DNA from: Marinomonas vulgaris
Lineage (GTDB): Bacteria; Pseudomonadota; Gammaproteobacteria; Pseudomonadales; Marinomonadaceae
Assembly (NCBI RefSeq): GCF_018145875.1
Contig: NZ_JAGSSV010000004.1
Coordinates: 1 to 64,000 of the forward strand
Direction of reading: 5' to 3'
Length of the DNA stretch: 64,000 bases
A program made the translations under genes and the position numbers. The notes beneath the pieces were generated by a model. It was not told the origin of the DNA and made no database searches. It saw only the letters and a list, made by a program, of their open reading frames with translations. Shown here in pieces: positions 58,528-64,000 of the stretch; position 1 is the stretch's first letter; every line of letters starts with the position of its first letter.

Positions 58528-60729
58528 TTGACTAAAAAATCGTTTATATTTTCTCCACAAACTCTGCAGAAAATCGGTGGTGTTAGCCAGTTATCTTACG
58601 GTATTCGCGTTTTTATCGCCCTGTGCGGCGCGATGGCGTTGAGTTGGAGTATCGACAAAATTGATTGGGTGATTCCGCTTTTTTTAGGCGTTATTGCCAG
58701 TGCTTTAGCGGAAACCGAAGACGGTTGGCAGGCACGTGTTCGTACTCTTTTAATCACCTTGGTGTTGTTCCTTTTAACTGCGTTTGGCGTGCAGGCCTTA
58801 ATGCCTTATCCGTGGGCCTTTGGCAGCTGCCTTGCCGTCGTCGCGTTTTCTTTGACTATGACCGGGGCGCTGGGTCGGCATTATTCGGTGATTGCTCAGG
58901 CAACGCTGATTTTGGCAGTTTACACCATGATAGGTTTGAACCAAGCCACCCACGAGATGCCCATATGGTATGAGCCTGCGTTGTTGACGCTAGGGGCTTT
59001 GTGGTACGGGATTTTGTCGATTATCTGGGCCGCGCTTTTTGTCCACGTTACCTTGCGTCAGGCTCTGTCATCGCTCTATGTGGAGATTGGTTTATACCTG
59101 AAGCTAAAGTCGAAATTCTTTCCTCCGCCGTCCAGTGCTGCAGTGGATACGTTACGACTGGAATTGGCGCAGCAGCACGGTCAAGTCGTGGTGGCGCTCA
59201 ATAAGGTGCGTGAAATCTTAGTCAGTCGCATTGGCAGCAGCCCAGGCAATCCGCGTTTGGGACGCTATATTCGCTTTTATTTCATCGCTCAAAGCATCCA
59301 TGAGCGGGCGAGCTCTTCCCATTATAATTATGCCGATTTGGCTGATACGTTTTTTCACAGTGATATCTTGTTTCGTTTACAGCGCCAGTTGTCTGAGTCG
59401 GGCACCAGTTGTCGAAAAATAGGCGAAGCAATTCGAGGCGAACACGCGATCGATCTACGAGACAGCGAAGAAGCAGTGGCGGGCGTGTTGAAATCGATGG
59501 CATACCTTGAGCGTGAGGCGCAGCCAGTTCAGTGGCGTTTATTTCGTTCGTTAAGGCAATTGACCGACAACGTGGTGGGATTGCAACAAGAGCTTGATAA
59601 GATTCCGAAATTAGAAGATGAATCCTTGACCGACGCGTCAGTGCAAATCCCTCAGCCGAGAGTGACATTACGATCCATCTGGGCGCAAATAACCGACCAA
59701 TTCACACCTAAATCTCAAGTGTTCCGACACGCTGTGCGCATGTCCATTGCCCTAACATGCGGTTATGCCATTATTCAAAACGTGGACATCGATGTGGGTT
59801 ATTGGGTGCTATTAACCACCTTATTTGTTTGTCTGCCGACCTTTGGTTCAACGCGAAAACGCTTATATGAACGTATTGCGGGCACGGTCGTGGGCTTGGT
59901 CGCGGCCTGGTGTTTGATTACCTTATTTCCCATGCAACCGGTTCAGTTGGTGTTGACCGTAGTGGCGGGGGTGGTGTTTTTCGTGACTCGAACGAATCGC
60001 TATGTGTTGGCAACGGCCGCTATTACGCTCATGGTCATTTGTTGTTTTAACCAAGTGTCGGATGGTTATGATGTGATTTTACCGCGCCTTATCGATACCC
60101 TGATTGGCAGCACCATTTCTTGGCTGGCGGTGTTCTTTATCTTACCAGATTGGTCTTACCGACAACTGCCGATGACCTTTGCCGAAGGCATGCGTCGTAG
60201 TGCGGAATATCTACGAGAGCTGATGCGTTTCTACCAAGAAGACAGTGTTGACGAGCAGGTATATCGTCGCAGTCGCCGGCGGGCTTACAACGCTGATGCA
60301 TTGCTCACCTCGACGCTGGTGAACATGCAACAGGAGCCGGGTCATTATCGTACCGATACCGAATTGTGGCAGCGCTTGGTGATCCGCAGCCACACCTTGT
60401 TTAATTACATTGCGGCTTTTAGCGCACATCGTGGCAAGTTGATCGAGCAACCAAGTAATCGCATTTTGGCAGAGGCCAGCGCCTATATTGTTAAGAGTTT
60501 GGAAGACATAGCCCAATGCTTAGAAGACAAACACTTGGTGACCTTTAATCTGGCCGTGTTCGAGGAATGGCAGGCGAAATTAGAAGTCGGTGCTGCAGAA
60601 GAAGATGAGCGCCATTATTTTGTGCAATCGCAGTTACAATCGCTTTTTGATCAATTAAAAGAAGTGCGGCGATTAACGCACGAGCTTCAACTGCAAGTAC
60701 ACGGCGATAAGCTCAAAACCATATCGTAG
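58528..60729 (+). CDS. yccS: YccS/FUSC-family membrane protein
   Basis: 733 residues. Two blocks of about six helices (25-170 and 395-530) each precede a cytosolic helical part. Signatures are ALCGAMALSWSIDKIDWVIP in the first block and IDVGYWVLLTTLFVCLPTFG STRKR in the second. It is close to E. coli YccS, of the fusaric-acid-resistance-type superfamily, with no proven substrate. The start is a TTG at 58528 with AGGAG exactly seven bases before it; an in-frame start at 58504 has no ribosome site. Confidence 0.9.
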   Translation: MTKKSFIFSPQTLQKIGGVSQLSYGIRVFIALCGAMALSWSIDKIDWVIPLFLGVIASALAETEDGWQARVRTLLITLVLFLLTAFGVQALMPYPWAFGSCLAVVAFSLTMTGALGRHYSVIAQATLILAVYTMIGLNQATHEMPIWYEPALLTLGALWYGILSIIWAALFVHVTLRQALSSLYVEIGLYLKLKSKFFPPPSSAAVDTLRLELAQQHGQVVVALNKVREILVSRIGSSPGNPRLGRYIRFYFIAQSIHERASSSHYNYADLADTFFHSDILFRLQRQLSESGTSCRKIGEAIRGEHAIDLRDSEEAVAGVLKSMAYLEREAQPVQWRLFRSLRQLTDNVVGLQQELDKIPKLEDESLTDASVQIPQPRVTLRSIWAQITDQFTPKSQVFRHAVRMSIALTCGYAIIQNVDIDVGYWVLLTTLFVCLPTFGSTRKRLYERIAGTVVGLVAAWCLITLFPMQPVQLVLTVVAGVVFFVTRTNRYVLATAAITLMVICCFNQVSDGYDVILPRLIDTLIGSTISWLAVFFILPDWSYRQLPMTFAEGMRRSAEYLRELMRFYQEDSVDEQVYRRSRRRAYNADALLTSTLVNMQQEPGHYRTDTELWQRLVIRSHTLFNYIAAFSAHRGKLIEQPSNRILAEASAYIVKSLEDIAQCLEDKHLVTFNLAVFEEWQAKLEVGAAEEDERHYFVQSQLQSLFDQLKEVRRLTHELQLQVHGDKLKTIS

Positions 60730-60801
60730 CGACTTTTCGTTGTTAGCTTTTTATCGTTCGCTATTTATTTTAAATAAAGTCAAACAAGACAACCGCCAAG
60801 G

Positions 60802-60828
60802 AAAACGCCTACAATAGAGGCGTTTTTA
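60802..60828 (+). terminator. Terminator of yccS
   Basis: AAAACGCCT pairs with AGGCGTTTT over a seven-base loop and ends in T's. Confidence 0.9.
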
Positions 60829-60876
60829 CGTTTAGTTTCAAGCGTTTGTTCTCGACTTTAGGATGCAGGTAGCCCC

Positions 60877-62637
60877 ATGACATGTCTCGCCCATAGCAAC
60901 TTTCCTTTTACTGCGGTAGCGGGGCAGGACACCCTCAAATTGGCGCTGATTTTATGCGCGATTAACCCACACATCGGCGGTGTGTTAATCAGCGGTCCCC
61001 GTGGTTCTGCGAAAACCACGTTAGCGCGAGGTTTATCTGGTGTGATGCCAGCGCTAACTATAGACGGTGAAGCGGTTCCTTTTGCGACCTTGCCCTTGGG
61101 GGCGAGCGAAGATCGGTTGCTCGGTTCTCTAGATCTAGAGCAGGTATTACAAGACAAGCAAACGGTGTTTAAACCAGGTTTATTAAGCCAAGCCAATGGC
61201 GGTGTTTTGTATGTGGATGAAGTGAATTTACTCGCTGACAATCTAGTAGATCAACTGTTGGATGTGTCGGCCAGCGGTGTGAATCGCATTGAGCGCGATG
61301 GCATCAGTCATCAACACGAGGCGCGCTTTTTGCTGGTCGGCACCATGAACCCTGACGAAGGGGAGTTACGCCCCCAGTTACAAGATCGCTTTGGATTAAT
61401 GGTTGAATTGAGCAATCAATACAGCTTGGAAGAGCGGGTCCAGATTGTGCGTTTGCGGGAAGAATTCGACCAAGATCCGAGCGCATTTTGCGAGGCGTTT
61501 AAATACAAACAACGTAATCTAAAAAACAGCATTCGCTTGGCAAGAGAGGCACTTCGCCACCTTCGTTGCAGTGACGAACTGCGCATGGACATTGCGCGGC
61601 GCTGTCAAGCGGCCAATATCGACGGCGTTCGCGGCGACATCGTTTGGGTGCGTGCCGCCATGGCGCATGCCGCATGGCGTGGAACGGCGGCGGTATCGAT
61701 GAGCGATGTGAACGCAGTGGAAAACCTTGTCTTAGCCCATCGTCGTCAAGTAAAGACGCCGCCACAAAATACGCCACCACTCAGCCCAGCGCCGTCACGT
61801 CGTCCTGACGCGAGTAAAGCGCAGCCGCCTTCTCCTTCACCGACTCCTTCAGAGCAGTCAAATCAGTCTGAACAAGCCAGCCAAGGGGATTGGGGGAATA
61901 TGCCGCCGCAAACCATGGCTAGTCGTGCGCCGATTACCGTATCAGTCAACGAGCCGAAACAAACGTCATTAAGCCAGAATCGATTGGGCGAGGTGACGCC
62001 GGGAAAGCGTAAAGGGCATCAGATGGGAGGTTATCGACCGGATAGCGCAACAAAAGGTCAAGGCGTTGATTGGTTTCGTAGCGTGATCACTCAGCCGCAG
62101 GATTGGCCGCCGAAACACCTCGCTTACAAGCCAGGGAAAACGGGTCAAAGTGTCTTGCATTTGGTGTTGCTCGATACGTCCGCTTCGACCTTGAGCCAAG
62201 GGGTATTTGCTAACGCCAAAGGGGTAATTTTAGACATCGCTCAGCGCGCGTATTTGGCGCGGGAGCAGTTGGCGATTATCGGCTTTGGCCAAGACAATGT
62301 GTCGTCGATTTTGCCCAAGGTACGCGCGCCCAAAGACATCGCCGATTTACTTGATAATATACAAGCCGGTGGCGGTACGCCGTTTCGTGTTGCTATAAAA
62401 AATGCCAGTGAGTATTTAATCAAGCAACACAAAACCAGCCCTGAACTTCACAGCCAAACCTATTTATTGACCGATGGGCGTACCCAAGCGGACGTATCCG
62501 ACTTGAATTTACCAGGGCACACTGTGCTTATCGACACAGAGCAGGCTGCGATCAAACGCGGTCGCGGCCAAGACATCGCCCAGCATTTGGGCGCTCAATA
62601 TGTATCACTGACTTCGCTTTTAGAGACTGCTTTATGA
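60877..62637 (+). CDS. ChlI/ChlD-type chelatase motor fusion, likely CobN partner
   Basis: 586 residues. An AAA+ domain like magnesium-chelatase I is at about 10-280 (Walker A GPRGSAKTTLARGL, Walker B LYVDEVNLLADNLVDQLLD, sensor GTMNPDEGEL). A Pro/Ser/Gln-rich linker follows (about 295-375), then a von Willebrand A domain (about 420-586) with the MIDAS DTSAS and the later Asp/Thr positions (GGGTPF, LTDGRTQADV). This joins ChlI and ChlD functions in one chain. Placed just before cobB, and with no cobS or cobT seen, it probably drives cobalt insertion with CobN. The stop overlaps the cobB start by four bases. Confidence 0.88.
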   Translation: MTCLAHSNFPFTAVAGQDTLKLALILCAINPHIGGVLISGPRGSAKTTLARGLSGVMPALTIDGEAVPFATLPLGASEDRLLGSLDLEQVLQDKQTVFKPGLLSQANGGVLYVDEVNLLADNLVDQLLDVSASGVNRIERDGISHQHEARFLLVGTMNPDEGELRPQLQDRFGLMVELSNQYSLEERVQIVRLREEFDQDPSAFCEAFKYKQRNLKNSIRLAREALRHLRCSDELRMDIARRCQAANIDGVRGDIVWVRAAMAHAAWRGTAAVSMSDVNAVENLVLAHRRQVKTPPQNTPPLSPAPSRRPDASKAQPPSPSPTPSEQSNQSEQASQGDWGNMPPQTMASRAPITVSVNEPKQTSLSQNRLGEVTPGKRKGHQMGGYRPDSATKGQGVDWFRSVITQPQDWPPKHLAYKPGKTGQSVLHLVLLDTSASTLSQGVFANAKGVILDIAQRAYLAREQLAIIGFGQDNVSSILPKVRAPKDIADLLDNIQAGGGTPFRVAIKNASEYLIKQHKTSPELHSQTYLLTDGRTQADVSDLNLPGHTVLIDTEQAAIKRGRGQDIAQHLGAQYVSLTSLLETAL

Positions 62638-63974
62638 CTGCTACTGTTGCCCATTGCCCCGCGTTATTCTTAACGGCGCCGGCATCGAATCAAGGTAAAA
62701 CGACCATCACAGCGGCGTTAGCGCGTTACTTCACCCATCAAGGCAAGGTGGTTCGGGTGTTCAAAACCGGGCCTGATTACCTTGATCCGCAAATTCTTGC
62801 TCAAGCGTCGAAACAGCCAGTTGAGCAGCTCGATATTTGGATGGCGGGGGACGACTACTGCCAAGACAAACTTTATCAAGCGGCGCAGGTCGCGGATTTG
62901 ATTTTAGTCGAAGGCGCCATGGGCATGTTCGATGGCGAGCCGTCGAGCGCCGATTTAGCGGCGCGTTTTGGCATTCCCATGGCGATTGTCATGGACGTAA
63001 AAGGCATGGCGCAAACCGCTGCCGCCCTTGCTACTGGCTTGGCGAATTTTCGCGACGATGTCAAAGTGGCAGGGTTAATTGCCAACCGTTGCGGCAGCGA
63101 ACGCCATGCGGAATTGATCCGCGATGCGTTACCGGCGAATCTGCCACTGTTAGCGACGCTTAAACGGGATGAAGAGATCTGCTTACCGGAACGTCATTTG
63201 GGGTTGGTGCAAGCGGAAGAAGTGAAAGACGAGCTTGAAGTTCGTTTTGAAGCCGCCGTGGAATGGCTAAAAGAAACTCGCGATGACGGCTTATTGACCT
63301 TGCCGGCTCCCGTGGCGTTTTATCCTGCTCAGCAGCAAGAGGAATCGAATCACGACGCAGCAAGCGCATTAAAAGGCAAGACCATTGCTGTGGCTCGTGA
63401 TGCGGCGTTCAGTTTTATTTACGATGCGAATCTCATAGCGTTAAAAAACATGGGCGCTAAAGTGGTGTTTTTCTCACCATTAACAGACCAAGCCTTACCA
63501 GAGGCCGACGCCCTTTGGCTGCCGGGCGGTTATCCTGAACTACACGCCAAAGCCTTGTCGGACAACACAGCGATGCGCGCAGCGATCCACACGTTTTATG
63601 AAACTGGCAAAGGCATTTTGGCCGAATGCGGCGGCATGTTGTACAGCTTGGACGATCTGACCGATTTAGACGATGCTTGCTACCCCATGGTTGGCATCTT
63701 GCCCGGTCAAGGAGCAATGCGCGGCAAACGCGGTTGCCAAGGCATGCAAACCGCGGTTTTGCCGCAAGGGGATATTCGCGGTCATGCCCATCACAGATCT
63801 CGCAGTGCCAATACGCCAGAGCCGGTCGGTTACGGCCGTCGCCAGCGTCATCCTGCACCGGGGGAAGCGATTTATCAGCAAAAAGGCTTAACCGCGAGCT
63901 ATCTGCATTTGTTTTTCCCGTCCAATCTTGACGCCACGGCGAAGCTTTTCTTAGCCAGTCATAAGGCGCACTAA
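62634..63974 (+). CDS. cobB: Hydrogenobyrinate/cobyrinate a,c-diamide synthase
   Basis: 446 residues. The N-terminal ATP-binding domain has TAPASNQGKTTITAALA and VEGAMGMFDGEPSSADLAARF. A class I glutamine-amidotransferase domain has the catalytic Cys in ILAECGGMLYSLDDL and the His in a C-terminal segment ending TASYLHLFFPSN. It amidates the a and c side chains using glutamine. The start overlaps the chelatase gene (ATGA). The C-terminus ending GRRQRHPAPGEAIYQQKG matches aerobic-type homologues, so there is no frameshift. Confidence 0.95.
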   Translation: MTATVAHCPALFLTAPASNQGKTTITAALARYFTHQGKVVRVFKTGPDYLDPQILAQASKQPVEQLDIWMAGDDYCQDKLYQAAQVADLILVEGAMGMFDGEPSSADLAARFGIPMAIVMDVKGMAQTAAALATGLANFRDDVKVAGLIANRCGSERHAELIRDALPANLPLLATLKRDEEICLPERHLGLVQAEEVKDELEVRFEAAVEWLKETRDDGLLTLPAPVAFYPAQQQEESNHDAASALKGKTIAVARDAAFSFIYDANLIALKNMGAKVVFFSPLTDQALPEADALWLPGGYPELHAKALSDNTAMRAAIHTFYETGKGILAECGGMLYSLDDLTDLDDACYPMVGILPGQGAMRGKRGCQGMQTAVLPQGDIRGHAHHRSRSANTPEPVGYGRRQRHPAPGEAIYQQKGLTASYLHLFFPSNLDATAKLFLASHKAH

Positions 63975-63979
63975 TACTC

Positions 63980-64000
63980 ATGTGGCCTGAAAGCGCAGAA
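63980..64000 (+). CDS. Possible start of the next cob-cluster gene (cut by window end)
   Basis: An ATG five bases after the cobB stop opens a frame of seven codons (MWPESAE) to the window edge. Spacing fits continuation of the operon, but the identity cannot be read and no clear ribosome site precedes it. Confidence 0.3.

Noticed and set aside
63640-63974. Frameshift near the cobB C-terminus, because several overlapping frames are open there
   Set aside because: The main frame keeps the expected amidotransferase His region and ends at the usual place; the other frames are GC-related shadows.

Overview
The window looks like chromosomal DNA of a marine gammaproteobacterium of the Oceanospirillales, most likely Marinomonas-like. 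The reasons are the moderate G+C content, the canonical gammaproteobacterial block rlmN-pilF-rodZ-ispG-hisS-yfgM-bamB-der, an aerobic CobN cobalamin route, and a methylated-amine degradation locus typical of marine bacteria. The assignment is an inference from gene content; no 16S sequence is present.

Region 1 (1-950) starts with the 3' end of a 5S rRNA and its terminator. A second diverged copy of that tail follows, then a mosaic of inverted and direct repeats, then a compact three-stem structure of unknown class ahead of a sugE/gdx guanidinium-type SMR exporter.

Region 2 (1.5-16.4 kb) is the most distinctive part: a near-complete trimethylamine (TMA) catabolic locus. Tmm oxidises TMA to TMAO, Tdm demethylates TMAO to dimethylamine (DMA) and formaldehyde, and DmmDABC oxidises DMA to monomethylamine (MMA). 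An AmtB-type transporter with a 55-residue membrane peptide behind it probably handles ammonium or methylammonium. PurU releases formate from 10-formyl-THF. Regulators are embedded in the locus: a soluble NarX-like kinase, a NarL-type regulator, an overlapping PAS-PAS protein, and a small soluble PAS chemoreceptor. Both dmmD and amtB have good sigma-54 (-24/-12) promoters, while tmm and tdm share a TACCCCT heptamer.

Region 3 (16.4-21.7 kb) holds a LysR/EamA pair, a TetR repressor divergent from fadH with two near-identical palindromic operators, and an unknown membrane protein.

Region 4 (21.9-30 kb) is an iscR-sufBCDS-sufA-sufT-(terminator)-sufE-iscS iron-sulfur assembly locus preceded by two abutting IscR-like boxes. 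Region 5 (30-42.2 kb) carries ndk, the rlmN-to-der housekeeping block, a rimK-like ligase with an aspartoacylase-family gene, and an unknown membrane protein.

Region 6 (42.3-48.4 kb) has ygiQ, tpm, a small RsmS/YbaM-type gene, a leucine-rich-repeat protein kinase, a RibH2-type lumazine synthase behind an FMN riboswitch, and an MliC-like lipoprotein. Region 7 (48.5-64 kb) is a cobalamin cluster: cobJ, cobM, cobW, cobN, a His-rich CbiX, a ChlI/ChlD-type chelatase fusion and cobB. It is interrupted by a LysR/EamA pair and a YccS-like membrane protein. No CRISPR array, intact insertion sequence, prophage or tRNA gene was seen.
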